In this document: piece after piece, positions 42,878-52,054 of the stretch
Layout of the letters: each line of letters begins with the position of its first letter
How positions within the stretch are numbered: position 1 is the first letter of the stretch
Translations under genes and position numbers: made by a program
From: Sphingomonas sp. PL-96
GTDB lineage: Bacteria > Pseudomonadota > Alphaproteobacteria > Sphingomonadales > Sphingomonadaceae
Direction of reading: 5' to 3'
Assembly (NCBI RefSeq): GCF_020707215.1
Contig: NZ_JAJFET010000008.1
Location: 1-64,000, forward strand
DNA length: 64,000 nucleotides
Notes under the pieces: model-generated
What the model was told of the DNA's origin: nothing
What the model saw: only the letters and a program-made list of their open reading frames with translations
The model's database searches: none

Positions 42878-44056
42878 ATGCTCCGCATCACCTGCGCCGC
42901 CGCGATCTTCGCGGCGGCGGTCCAGCCCGCGCTTGCCGCCCCCGTACGCGACCGCGCAGCCGAAGCCCTGTCGCAGCGGCTGTTCCCGATCCTCGACGCG
43001 GTGGGCGGATCGCCGGAGACGGTGGCGCGGCTGCGCGCGGACCGTGCGCTTGCGCCGATGCTCGCTGCCCGCACGCAGCGTACCGCCGCCTGTGCAGAGG
43101 AGGCGCCGTGCGTTGCCGAGGCAGCGTTGTGGAGCGAGCAGGAACAGGTGGCATTGGCAGGCGCGCTGGATCGCGCCGCCACACCGATGCTGCGCGAGCG
43201 TCGGCTGGTCCCCGATGACGGCGTCGCGGCCGGCATCGCGCGCGAAGTCCGCGGGCTGAACGCCATCCTTCGTGTCTATGCGTTGGGCATGCCGGCCCGC
43301 TACCCCGGCATCGACGGCCCATCGGTCGCGTTCGGCAGCAGCGAGGCGCAGACGCGGCTCGCGGCGGCGGTGCACCTGCGCGACACGCCGCGTCAGGGCT
43401 CGGCCCAGGCGCTGGATCCCAGCGTCGAGCTCGGCCTCGCGCTGCTCGACGTGAACGATCGCACCGATGCCGCCGGGTTCGAGCCGATCGACGGCGGGGA
43501 CAATGCGGCGGCTACGGCCCGCGCGCGCGGGCTCGACTGGGCCCGCTATCGCTACAGCGCGATCGTGCTGACCGGCATCGGCCCGGAAGTGCGGGAGATG
43601 CCGCTCAGCCCCGGCGGCAAATATCACGTCCGGCTCGCCGCCAACCGCTTTGCCGCGGGGGACGCGCCGTTCATCATCGTCAGCGGCGGTCGTGCCCACC
43701 CCCACAGCACCGGCTTTACCGAAGCCGTCGAAATGCGCCGTGCGCTGATCGACCGCTATGACGTGCCGGCCGACGCGATCGTGATCGAGCCCTATGCCCG
43801 CCACACGACCACCAACCTGCGCAACACCACGCGCCGCCTGATGGCGCTGGGCGCGCCGCTCGACCGTGACGCCGTGATCGTCTCCAACGCCGCCCAGAGC
43901 AGCTACATCGAGGGACCTGCGTTCGCCGCGCGCAACCAGAAGGAACTCGGCTACCAGCCCGGAGCGATCGGCAAGCGCCTGTCGCCGACCGAACTGACCT
44001 TCCGCCCCTCGCCTGTGTCCGCACGCGTCGACCCGCTCGACCCGCTCGACCCCTGA
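42878..44056 (+). CDS. DUF218 (YdcF/ElyC-like) protein, secreted or anchored
   Basis: A 392-residue protein from ATG 42878 (SD TAAGGAG). It has a signal peptide (LRITCAAAIFAAAVQPALA), an N-terminal helical part, and a DUF218 domain: YSAIVLTGIGPEV, APFIIVSGGRAHPHSTGFTEAVEMRRAL, VIEPYARHTTTNLRNTTRRL and VIVSNAAQSSY. DUF218 proteins include ElyC and SanA, linked to envelope maturation. The C-terminus ends in a short repeat DPLDPLDP. It is coupled to the TonB receptor gene. Confidence 0.82.
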   Translation: MLRITCAAAIFAAAVQPALAAPVRDRAAEALSQRLFPILDAVGGSPETVARLRADRALAPMLAARTQRTAACAEEAPCVAEAALWSEQEQVALAGALDRAATPMLRERRLVPDDGVAAGIAREVRGLNAILRVYALGMPARYPGIDGPSVAFGSSEAQTRLAAAVHLRDTPRQGSAQALDPSVELGLALLDVNDRTDAAGFEPIDGGDNAAATARARGLDWARYRYSAIVLTGIGPEVREMPLSPGGKYHVRLAANRFAAGDAPFIIVSGGRAHPHSTGFTEAVEMRRALIDRYDVPADAIVIEPYARHTTTNLRNTTRRLMALGAPLDRDAVIVSNAAQSSYIEGPAFAARNQKELGYQPGAIGKRLSPTELTFRPSPVSARVDPLDPLDP

Positions 44057-44404
44057 TCACATACCGTCTCCGCGGGAGGGCCACGCGCCCGCCCGTTGGC
44101 GCACAGGATTGCTCGTGCGGTCGCCCTGGCGATCCATGGTTCAAGCACCCTTCCGGAACGACGAGCAGGCCGGCACGCACGCGGCAGCCACGTGGAACGC
44201 AGGGGAAGCCGCGTCTGGCGATATCTACGTTGCCAACGCCGCGTTCCCGGTCTCTTCAACTGCCCGTAGAAGCAGCGCACATCCGGACTTCGCCTTCGCC
44301 TCGATCGCTCTTGGGGGCCCTGCCGCCGGTTGTGCGGCAGCAAGGCCTGAGAGCTCGACGCGAACCCGCCCGATGATCCGCTCGTCCGTTGCGGATGGCG
44401 GAGG
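44057..44404. other. Intergenic region, no gene seen
   Basis: This 348-bp gap between the DUF218 gene and the convergent aldehyde dehydrogenase gene has only antisense or spurious frames and no convincing RNA or terminator. Confidence 0.5.
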
Positions 44405-45919
44405 CTACCCGCCTACGCTTTCCGACGATCCTGGGCTGAGCGCCCGCGCATCGCTTGGGTATGGCCGCGGCGTGTGCTGCAGCGTGACCCACTGGTCGGT
44501 GGTGAACGCGTCCACGGCCCAACGGCCGTTGAACCGGCCGATGCCGCTGTTCTTCTCGCCGCCGAACGGGCTGAACGGCAGGTCGTTGACCGGCTGGTCA
44601 TTGACGTGCGCCATGCCCGCCTCGATCGAGCGGGCGAAGCGCACCCCCTTTTCCAGGTCCCTGGTAAACACCGCGGAGGACAGGCCGTAATCGGTGTCGT
44701 TGGCGATGCGTAGCGCCTGCGTCTCGTCCGCGGCGCGGATCACCGGGGCCATCGGGCCGAAGATCTCGTGCCGGTACAGCGCCCCCTCCGGCTCCACGCC
44801 GGCGAAGACGTGTGGCGGCAGAACCAGTCCCTGCGCATCGCCGCCCGCGACTTGAGCGTAGCCGGCGTCGCGCGCCTTGCTGATCGCCTCCTGCACGCTT
44901 TCCAGCTGTGAGCGGTTGATGATCGGACCGATGAAGGTCTCGGGATCGTCCGGGCCATTCCTCTTGAGTGCCTTTACACGGGCAGCGAAGCGGTCGACGA
45001 ACTCGTCGTAGACCGGCCCCTCGACGATCAGCCGATTGGCGATCATGCAGATCTGCCCCTGGTGGAGGAACTTGCCGAACACCGCAGCATCGACCGCAAG
45101 GTCGAGATCGGCGTCGGCCAGCACCACCAGCGGGCTGTCGCCACCAAGCTCCAGCTCAAGCCGTTTGATGATGTCCGCTTCATAGGCGATGCGGCCGATG
45201 CCGCGGCCGACCGGCGTCGACCCGGTGAAGGAGATGACGCGGGGCACCGGGTGCTTGACGAAGGCATCGCCGATCTCGCTGCCCGGCCCCGGAATGACGT
45301 TGAGGATGCCCGGCGGCAGCCCGGCCTCCTCGAACATCTTGGCAAACAGCAGCCCGCCGGTGATCGGCGTGTCGGACGCCGGCTTCAGCACCACCGCGTT
45401 GCCCACCGCCATCGCTGGCGCGAGCGAACGTGCCGACAGCTGAAACGGCCAGTTCCATGGCGAGATCACGCCGACGACACCGACCGGCTTGCGGTAAACG
45501 CGGCTTTCCTTGCCGGGCGTGTCGTTGGGCAGGATCCTGCCCTCCACCATGTGCGGAAGCGACGCTGCTTCCAGCATCACGCCCTGAACCGACTTCCATT
45601 CCAGCGCGCCCTTCAGCAGCGTGCCGCCGGCTTCCCGGACGATCCAGCCGATAATCTCGTCGCGGCGTCTGTCCATGATCTGGGCGACCTTGGCGAAGAT
45701 CTGCGCGCGCTCCGACGGCAGCTTGGCCGCCCATTCGGGCTGTGCCTTGCGCGCCGCTTCATACGCGGCTTCGAGGTCGGCCAGATTGGCCTGGGGTGCG
45801 TCGCAGATCGCCTGCTCGGTCCAGGGGCTGAGGTTGGGCTTGGGGCGGGCGCCACCCGCCGTCCAGCGACCGCCTATGAACAGCTTTTCGAAATCCTGAT
45901 ACTCGGGCGCGGCTGTCAT
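44405..45919 (-). CDS. Aldehyde dehydrogenase (NAD(P)+)
   Basis: A 504-residue ALDH. Landmarks are GVISPWNWPFQLSARSLAPA, VLKPASDTPIT, ISFTGSTPVGRGIG, LELELGGDSPLVVLADADLD (general-base Glu), HQGQICMIANRLIV (catalytic Cys), HEIFGPMAPVI and PFSPFGGEKNSGIGRF. It is of the benzaldehyde/vanillin-dehydrogenase-like type by overall look, but substrate class is not provable from sequence alone. It is divergent from the GMC oxidoreductase gene, suggesting sequential oxidation of an alcohol to an acid. Confidence 0.93.
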   Translation of the reverse strand: MTAAPEYQDFEKLFIGGRWTAGGARPKPNLSPWTEQAICDAPQANLADLEAAYEAARKAQPEWAAKLPSERAQIFAKVAQIMDRRRDEIIGWIVREAGGTLLKGALEWKSVQGVMLEAASLPHMVEGRILPNDTPGKESRVYRKPVGVVGVISPWNWPFQLSARSLAPAMAVGNAVVLKPASDTPITGGLLFAKMFEEAGLPPGILNVIPGPGSEIGDAFVKHPVPRVISFTGSTPVGRGIGRIAYEADIIKRLELELGGDSPLVVLADADLDLAVDAAVFGKFLHQGQICMIANRLIVEGPVYDEFVDRFAARVKALKRNGPDDPETFIGPIINRSQLESVQEAISKARDAGYAQVAGGDAQGLVLPPHVFAGVEPEGALYRHEIFGPMAPVIRAADETQALRIANDTDYGLSSAVFTRDLEKGVRFARSIEAGMAHVNDQPVNDLPFSPFGGEKNSGIGRFNGRWAVDAFTTDQWVTLQHTPRPYPSDARALSPGSSESVGG

Positions 45920-46125
45920 GGCGGCTCCTTGGGCATGGGGTTCACGCGACGAACGCCCGCGCCGCCAAGAAGTTGAATGGGAAATCGGGGGTTCGTCGCT
46001 GAAAGGTCACGGATCGATGGCTTTCCCGTCATGGGGGCGGCCCCGATCGGGTTTGCGGCGCGTTAACGATGACCGGTGTGCCAGCAGCGGCATCGCCGTT
46101 CACCTCAGCTCTCCCGGAGTCGATC

Positions 46126-47748
46126 ATGGCCAGGTCAACAGATGCCACGTCACAAACCTACGACGTCATCGTCGTCGGAGGAGGGTCGGCCGGATGCTTG
46201 GTGGCCGGGCGGCTTGCCAGTGAGACCGACGCGAAGGTGCTGCTGCTCGAATACGGCGGCCGGGACATCACGCCGCTGATCCACATCCCCAGCGGCTTTT
46301 CCAAACTGCTGCAATACAGTCGCTTTCTGTACCCCTACAAGACTGTCCCGCAGCAGCAGTTGGGTGGGCGCCAGGTCGCTCTCCAGCAAGGATGGGGCCT
46401 GGGCGGCGGCAGTTCGATCAATGCCATGGCCTATGTCCGCGGTCAGCCGCGCGACTATGACAGCTGGCAAGCGGCGGTCGGCGACACTGGCCAGTGGTCG
46501 TTCGACGACCTTCTCCCACACTTCGTCGGCATGGAGGGCAACGACATCTTCGCCGAGCCTCTCCATGGCACCAGCGGCCCTTTGAAAGTGTCGCAGCCAC
46601 AGCGGCTGAGCCCGATGAACCAGGCGGTCATCAAGGCCTTCCAGGAAGCCGGGCTCCCCTACAATGCCGACTATAACGGGGTCGAGCAGCGCGGCGTCGG
46701 CCCGTGCCAGCTCACCATCGGCAACGCCCGCCGGTGCAGTTCGGCGGTGGCGTTCCTGCACCCGGCCAAGAACCGACCCAACCTGACCGTGATGACGGAC
46801 GCCCTGGTGACGCGAGTGATCCTGGAAGGTGACCGCGCGGTCGGCGTCGAGTTCGTCCATGACGGGACGCCGCGCCGCGCGCTCGGTGCCGAGATCGTCC
46901 TGTCGGCAGGCGCATTGAACACGCCGCGGCTGTTGATGCTGTCGGGCATTGGCCCGGAGGACGAGCTTGCCCGGCACGGCATCTCCGTCGAGGTCAGCGC
47001 GCCCGATGTCGGACGTCATCTGCAGGATCATCCGCAGGTGCCCGTGATCGCACGCTCCCACACCGAACTCGGCTATGCGAAGAATGCGTACGGCCTCGGC
47101 ATGCTCGAGGCGGGCATCCGCTATATAACGACCCGTAGCGGCCCGGCCGCCAGCAACGGCGTGGAGTCGGTCAGCTACTTCAACCCCGACGACCCCGAAG
47201 GTGAGCCCACCATCCAGTGTTTCCACGCGCCGGTGATCGCGAATGCGGCGCTTGGCGCGCCCGACCGCCATCCGGGGCTCACGCTGGAGAACGTGGTGCT
47301 CCAGCCCAAGAGCCGGGGACAGGTCACGCTGGCCGACGCCGATCCGCGGTCCGACCCGCTGATCGACCCCAATTACTTTGGCGATCCAGAGGATATGCGC
47401 CGGATGATCGGTGGGCTTCGCTTTGCTCGCGAAGTGCTGAAAAGCCCGGCATTGCGCGACGTGCTGGAGCCGGAGATGCTGCCGGGTCTCGACGTGCAAA
47501 GCGACGAGGGGCTGGCGGAGCACGCGAGGAACACGCTGACCTGCATGTGGCATCCGGTCGGCACATGCCGGATGGGTGCCGACGAGGGGGCGGTGGTGGA
47601 CGCATGCTTGCGTGTCCGCGGCGTACGCGGGCTGCGCGTCATCGATGCCTCGATCATGCCCAACATCGTCAGCGGCAACACCAACGCGACCACCATGGCC
47701 ATTGCGAGCAAGGGTCTAGAACTGCTGCGGGCGGACATGGCAGCGTAA
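46126..47748 (+). CDS. GMC-family alcohol/choline-type dehydrogenase
   Basis: A 540-residue FAD enzyme from ATG 46126. It has the N-terminal FAD-binding VIVVGGGSAGCLVAGRLA, the GMC signature GWGLGGGSSINAMAYVRGQ, GALNTPRLLMLSGIGP and the C-terminal catalytic region MWHPVGTCRMG ... NIVSGNTNATTMAIASKG (His and Asn). It probably oxidises a primary alcohol, passing electrons to an acceptor. Similar alcohol dehydrogenase plus aldehyde dehydrogenase pairs serve polyethylene glycol and aromatic side-chain oxidation in sphingomonads (family knowledge; not shown here). Confidence 0.92.
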   Translation: MARSTDATSQTYDVIVVGGGSAGCLVAGRLASETDAKVLLLEYGGRDITPLIHIPSGFSKLLQYSRFLYPYKTVPQQQLGGRQVALQQGWGLGGGSSINAMAYVRGQPRDYDSWQAAVGDTGQWSFDDLLPHFVGMEGNDIFAEPLHGTSGPLKVSQPQRLSPMNQAVIKAFQEAGLPYNADYNGVEQRGVGPCQLTIGNARRCSSAVAFLHPAKNRPNLTVMTDALVTRVILEGDRAVGVEFVHDGTPRRALGAEIVLSAGALNTPRLLMLSGIGPEDELARHGISVEVSAPDVGRHLQDHPQVPVIARSHTELGYAKNAYGLGMLEAGIRYITTRSGPAASNGVESVSYFNPDDPEGEPTIQCFHAPVIANAALGAPDRHPGLTLENVVLQPKSRGQVTLADADPRSDPLIDPNYFGDPEDMRRMIGGLRFAREVLKSPALRDVLEPEMLPGLDVQSDEGLAEHARNTLTCMWHPVGTCRMGADEGAVVDACLRVRGVRGLRVIDASIMPNIVSGNTNATTMAIASKGLELLRADMAA

Positions 47749-47778
47749 CGGAATTGGAAGGTCGGGAGGTACCAAGGC

Positions 47779-48642
47779 ATGAAGATAGGGTTCATCGGCC
47801 TGGGGCAGATGGGAAGCGCGATGGCCGCCAACTTGCTCAAGGCCGGTCACGAGGTGACGATATGGAATCGGTCGTCTGACAAGGCCAATGCGCTGGTTGA
47901 GGCTGGCGCCCGATGGACCGACCGCCCCGCCGACGCTGCGCAGGGCGAGGTTGTGATGAGCATGCTCGCAGACGACAGGGCCGTCGAAGCAGTCGTCTTC
48001 GGCAAAGACGGCATTGCCGGCGCACCGGCGCTTCATGTGTCGCACAGCACCATCAGCATCGCGCTGGCCGATCGCCTGACGACCGAGGCCGGCGAACGCG
48101 GCTATGTCTCCGCTCCCGTGTTCGGCCGACCACAGGCAGCCCAAGCGGCCAAGCTGTTCGTGATCGCTGCCGGCGCGGCCGCCCACCTCGACCGGTGCGA
48201 GCCGCTGTTCGACGCGATTGGACAGCGCACCTTCCGCATCGGCGACACGCCGTCGGCCGCCAACCTCGTAAAGCTCAGCGGCAATTTCATGATCTTGGCG
48301 GCGGTCGAGGCGATGGCCGAAGCGATGACGCTGGCCGAAAAGGGTGGCGTCGATCGCGCCACGCTGCTGGAGGTGCTGACCGCCACGCTGTTCGGCGCGC
48401 CCGTCTACCGAACCTATGGCGAGATACTGGTCGAGGATCGGTTTCGCCCGGCTGGCTTTGCCGCGCCGCTCGGCCTCAAGGACATGACGCTCGCGGACGC
48501 GGCGGCAACGACATACGGTGTGCCGATGCCGGTGCTCGGCATCGTCCGCGATCACCTGCGCTCGGCGATCTCTCAAGAAGGAGACGATGTGGACTGGGCA
48601 AGCGTCGCGCTGGCCGTGCGAAGCGCTGCCAAGGCGAGATGA
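47779..48642 (+). CDS. NAD(P)-dependent 3-hydroxyisobutyrate dehydrogenase-family oxidoreductase
   Basis: A 287-residue beta-hydroxyacid dehydrogenase. The Rossmann motif GFIGLGQMGSAMAANLLKAGHEVTIWNRS is at the N-terminus, the substrate loop GYVSAPVFGRPQAAQAAKLFVIAAG replaces the usual APVSGG, and NLVKLSGNFMI carries the catalytic Lys. It lies 30 bp after the GMC gene with its own SD (GGAGG), forming a likely operon. Imine-reductase-like members look similar, so the substrate is open. Confidence 0.88.
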   Translation: MKIGFIGLGQMGSAMAANLLKAGHEVTIWNRSSDKANALVEAGARWTDRPADAAQGEVVMSMLADDRAVEAVVFGKDGIAGAPALHVSHSTISIALADRLTTEAGERGYVSAPVFGRPQAAQAAKLFVIAAGAAAHLDRCEPLFDAIGQRTFRIGDTPSAANLVKLSGNFMILAAVEAMAEAMTLAEKGGVDRATLLEVLTATLFGAPVYRTYGEILVEDRFRPAGFAAPLGLKDMTLADAAATTYGVPMPVLGIVRDHLRSAISQEGDDVDWASVALAVRSAAKAR

Positions 48643-48746
48643 CATCCTCTGACGCCCACCCCGTCAGAAGGTGCCCTGCTCGAAGCCGCCATGCCTTCGC
48701 TGATGAGTACGCCGGTCGGCTGCGCAGCCTGCTCCGGCCGTCACGG

Positions 48747-48882
48747 CCTACCACGTCTCGAACGCGTCTCGACCCGGATGAAGAGGCCCAGCACCACGAT
48801 CCCGACCGCCAATCCGCCGGTGTTAAGCCCGGCATACAATCTGTGGCGGGTCAGAGAGCGACAAAAGGCCGAAGCGGTTCAT
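48747..48882 (-). pseudogene. Decayed 5' fragment of a MacB/FtsX-type ABC permease
   Basis: Read from ATG at 48882, the first nine codons (MNRFGLLSL) match the start of the intact permease just upstream (MNRFALLSL). A deletion of about eight bases then shifts the frame. In the shifted frame the similarity continues (RSLTRHRLYAGLNTGGLAVG against RSLSRHKLHAALNIGGLSVG, then VVLGLFIRVET against LVLGLYVRFET) until about 48747, after which it is lost. It lies 49 bp after the stop of the full-length permease, so it is the remnant of a tandem permease copy. Confidence 0.8.
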
Positions 48883-48931
48883 TGGATGGAAATCACGAGC
48901 GCGAGCGGCGATGCGGAAGCGCGGTAGCCGC

Positions 48932-51355
48932 TCAATCATGGCGGAGCGCCTGAGCGGGGGCGATGCGGCCGGCGCGCAGTGACTGGCCGAGCACCGTCAG
49001 CACCGCGATGGCGGTCGCGAGCAGGCTGGCGGCGGCGAAAGGCAGCGGCGTCAGCGCCACCCGGTCGCCGAACCCCGCGAGCCAGGTCCGCATGGCAGCA
49101 TAGGCCAGCGGCCAGGCGATCAGATTTGCCAGCAGCACCGGTCGCAGGAACTCGACCACGAGCAGCTTGGCAATGTCGGTCGAGGACGCACCCAGCGTCT
49201 TGCGGATCCCGATCTCCCTGGTCCGCCGGGCAGTGTTGAACGACGCCAGTCCCCACAGCCCCACGCAGGCGATCAGCACGGCCAGCCCCGCGCCCATGCC
49301 GAACAGCCGCGCCGCCCGGTCGTCGGCCTTGTAGAACTGGGCCAGTTGCCCTTCCGCGGTGTCGGCGACGAGGGGCACCTGCGGCGAGAGGCGCTGCCAA
49401 ACGGCACGGATCCCGCCCAGCATTGCGCGAGGATCGCCGGTGAAGCGGATCGCCGCGACCGGGGTTCCCGGCATATCGCGGTGATACTGATAGTAGATCG
49501 CCTGATCGGGCGTCCGCGGCGAAAAGAAGCGCAGTCGGTCGATCACGCCGATGATCGTCCGCGGATATTGTCGACCCACGGTCTTGCCTACCGCCTCCTG
49601 GGGCGAGCGGAAGCCTAGCCCGGTCACTGCCGTGCGGTTGATGACGATGTTGCGCCCTTGCGCCCACTTGGTCCAGTCGCTGGCATCATCGGCACCGTGC
49701 GCGTCATCGAACAGCCGGCCCGCCAGCAGGCGCGGGGCATAGGTACGGAAGAAGTCCGGCCCGACCTGGATTGCCTTGATCGGCAGCCCCGGACTGGGCC
49801 GACCGGGCACATCGATGGCATCGACGCCGCCGTCGCCGTTGCCTGCGCCGGCGCTGCCGGCCCCCGCCGACACGACGCCAGGCAGCCGGCGAAAGGCCGC
49901 CAGGATCGGGCGCGACTGGTCCGGGAAGATCCGCTTGTCGGCCAGCGACGGCACCACGATCAGTCCCTCGCGCCGGAAGCCCAGATCGGACCGGCGGACA
50001 TGCGCCGTCTGCGCGACCAGCACGATCGTGCCGATGATGAAGGCGATCGCCACGCCGAACTGCACCACCACTAGGGCCTCACGCGTGCGCGTTCCCGCCC
50101 GCCCGCCGCCCGGCGCGCGGGCAGAGGCGAGCACGGCCGCAGCCGGGAAGCGGGACAGGAGCAGCGCTGGGTAAAACCCCGCCACGAGGCCCAGCAGCAG
50201 CACCAGCGCCGCCAGCAGTGGCACCACCAGCATGTACGGGACCGCGAGCGACAGCCCGCCGGCCGCGTTGACCAGCGGCAGCCCGACCTCTGACAGGATC
50301 AGCCCGGCGACCGCTGCAAGCGCCACGGTCAGGATCGCCTCGCCCAGGAACTGGCGAACCAGGGCGCCCCTGTCTGCGCCCAGCACCTTTCGCATCGCCA
50401 CTTCGCGCGCGCGCAGGCCCGCGCGCGCCGTGGCGAGGTTCACGTAATTGACCGCTGCGATCAGCAGCGTCAGCACACCCACGACGCCCAGCGTGGTTAC
50501 GGCCAGCGCGAGCCCGGCGCTTTCGGCGCCCGGCGGTTGCAGGTGGCGGCGCCTGATCGGCAGCAGCGGCAGCGAGATCACCTTGTCGGGCGCCGGGCCC
50601 AGGTCCTGCCCGGCGTGCCGCCGGATGAAACCAGGCATCTGCTGCTCGAAACGCCGCGCGGCACCGGCCGTGGAAAAGCGCAGCAGCGTCGATACATCCG
50701 CTGTGCCCCATTTGTACCACGTCCAGGCCGCCGGCGGCGGCTTTCGCGGGATGGGCAACAGAATCGACATTTGGAAGTCCGTGTTGGCAGGTAGGTCCTC
50801 GAATATGCCCGCGACACGGTAGGTTTCGGGCGCATCCACCGCGACCGTGATCGTCTGCCCAACGGGATCGGCGGCGCCGAAGAACCGCCGGGCAGCCGAA
50901 CGGCTGACCAAAGCAGCGGACGGATCAGCCAGCGCGCGGCGGCCGTCACCCCGCACCATCGGGATGTCCAGCACGTCGAAGAACGAGGGATCGACCTGCG
51001 CCACGTCGGCCCGGACTGTCTCCCCACCACTGAGCACGCTGCCCCCGTCCTCGCCGCCGCGTATCCGGGTGCCGACAAGCGCAGGATAGTCCTGCTGCAT
51101 CTGCTCCAGCATCCCTCCCATGGTGCCCGGATAGGCGCCGTTGAACGGACTGCCCGGCAGGTGCAGCCCCGTCTGTACGAGATAGATCTCATCGTGGTGG
51201 GGCAGCCACCGTTCGAAACTCGTCTCGAAACGGACGTAGAGGCCAAGCACCAGGAAGACGGCGATCCCGACCGACAAGCCTCCGATGTTGAGCGCGGCAT
51301 GGAGCTTGTGGCGGCTGAGCGAGCGGTAAAGCGACAGCAGGGCGAAGCGGTTCAC
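48932..51355 (-). CDS. MacB/FtsX-like ABC transporter permease
   Basis: An 807-residue permease: TM1 at about 22-40, a large periplasmic MacB-PCD domain (about 45-265), an FtsX core with three TM helices (TTLGVVGVLTLLIAAVNYVNLATARAGLRAREVAMRKVLGADRGA region), then a second PCD and a second FtsX core ending VLTVLGQSLRAGRIAPAQALRHD. The two FtsX motifs VAMRKVLGA and IGIRKTLGA are clear. It has no ATPase domain of its own; that is the next gene upstream (10 bp). It is part of a tripartite-like export system. Confidence 0.92.
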   Translation of the reverse strand: MNRFALLSLYRSLSRHKLHAALNIGGLSVGIAVFLVLGLYVRFETSFERWLPHHDEIYLVQTGLHLPGSPFNGAYPGTMGGMLEQMQQDYPALVGTRIRGGEDGGSVLSGGETVRADVAQVDPSFFDVLDIPMVRGDGRRALADPSAALVSRSAARRFFGAADPVGQTITVAVDAPETYRVAGIFEDLPANTDFQMSILLPIPRKPPPAAWTWYKWGTADVSTLLRFSTAGAARRFEQQMPGFIRRHAGQDLGPAPDKVISLPLLPIRRRHLQPPGAESAGLALAVTTLGVVGVLTLLIAAVNYVNLATARAGLRAREVAMRKVLGADRGALVRQFLGEAILTVALAAVAGLILSEVGLPLVNAAGGLSLAVPYMLVVPLLAALVLLLGLVAGFYPALLLSRFPAAAVLASARAPGGGRAGTRTREALVVVQFGVAIAFIIGTIVLVAQTAHVRRSDLGFRREGLIVVPSLADKRIFPDQSRPILAAFRRLPGVVSAGAGSAGAGNGDGGVDAIDVPGRPSPGLPIKAIQVGPDFFRTYAPRLLAGRLFDDAHGADDASDWTKWAQGRNIVINRTAVTGLGFRSPQEAVGKTVGRQYPRTIIGVIDRLRFFSPRTPDQAIYYQYHRDMPGTPVAAIRFTGDPRAMLGGIRAVWQRLSPQVPLVADTAEGQLAQFYKADDRAARLFGMGAGLAVLIACVGLWGLASFNTARRTREIGIRKTLGASSTDIAKLLVVEFLRPVLLANLIAWPLAYAAMRTWLAGFGDRVALTPLPFAAASLLATAIAVLTVLGQSLRAGRIAPAQALRHD

Positions 51356-51365
51356 GGTCTCCGCC

Positions 51366-52043
51366 TCAGATCGCGCGCATGGCGCTGGCGACGATGCGGC
51401 CGTCGAGCATGTCGATCCGCCGCTTCGCCATGTCGGCGTGGCTCGGCGAGTGTGTGACCATGACGACCGTCGCGCCCTCGTCGTTGAGGCCTGACAAGAT
51501 GTTCATCACCTGTTCGCCATTGGCCGTGTCGAGGTTGCCGGTCGGCTCGTCGGCGAGAATGAGCTTGGGATCGCCGACGATCGCGCGAGCGATGGCGGCG
51601 CGCTGCTGCTGGCCGCCCGACAGCTGGTGCGGGAAGTGGCGGGCGCGGTGGGCGATCCCGACCTTGTCCATCGCCGCCGCCACCCGGCTGCGGCGGTCTC
51701 GGGCATCCTTGCGATAGGCGAGGCCGAGGGCGACGTTCTCCTCGATCGTCAACTCGTCGATCAGGTTGAAGCTTTGGAACACGAAGCCCAGAGTCTGCCC
51801 GCGGAATTGCGCCAGCGCCTTTTCGTCGAGCGCAGCGAGGTCGCGGTCGCCGAACAGGTAGCGGCCGGCGGTAGGGCGGTCGACGGTGCCCAGCGTGTTG
51901 AGCAGCGTCGACTTGCCGCAGCCCGACGGCCCCATGATGGCCAGGAACTCACCCTCCGCGACGTGAAGGTCGATGTCGGCAAGCGCGGTCGTCTCCACCT
52001 CGTCGGAGAGGTAGCGACGCTGAATGTTCTCTAGGCGGATCAT
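51366..52043 (-). CDS. ABC transporter ATP-binding protein, MacB/LolD type
   Basis: A 225-residue ATPase with GPSGCGKST (Walker A), Q-loop FVFQSFNLIDELT, signature QLSGGQQQRAAIARA, Walker B LILADEPTGNLD and H-loop VMVTHSPSH. It is the type that energises FtsX-like permeases such as LolCDE, MacB or YknZ. It lies between the adaptor gene (11 bp) and the permease gene (10 bp) in one operon. Confidence 0.95.
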   Translation of the reverse strand: MIRLENIQRRYLSDEVETTALADIDLHVAEGEFLAIMGPSGCGKSTLLNTLGTVDRPTAGRYLFGDRDLAALDEKALAQFRGQTLGFVFQSFNLIDELTIEENVALGLAYRKDARDRRSRVAAAMDKVGIAHRARHFPHQLSGGQQQRAAIARAIVGDPKLILADEPTGNLDTANGEQVMNILSGLNDEGATVVMVTHSPSHADMAKRRIDMLDGRIVASAMRAI

Positions 52044-52054
52044 GCGCGGGCCTT

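Noticed and set aside
44109..44690. 193-codon plus-strand frame in the gap before aldehyde dehydrogenase
   Set aside because: Half of it is antisense to the dehydrogenase gene, and there is no SD or recognisable domain.
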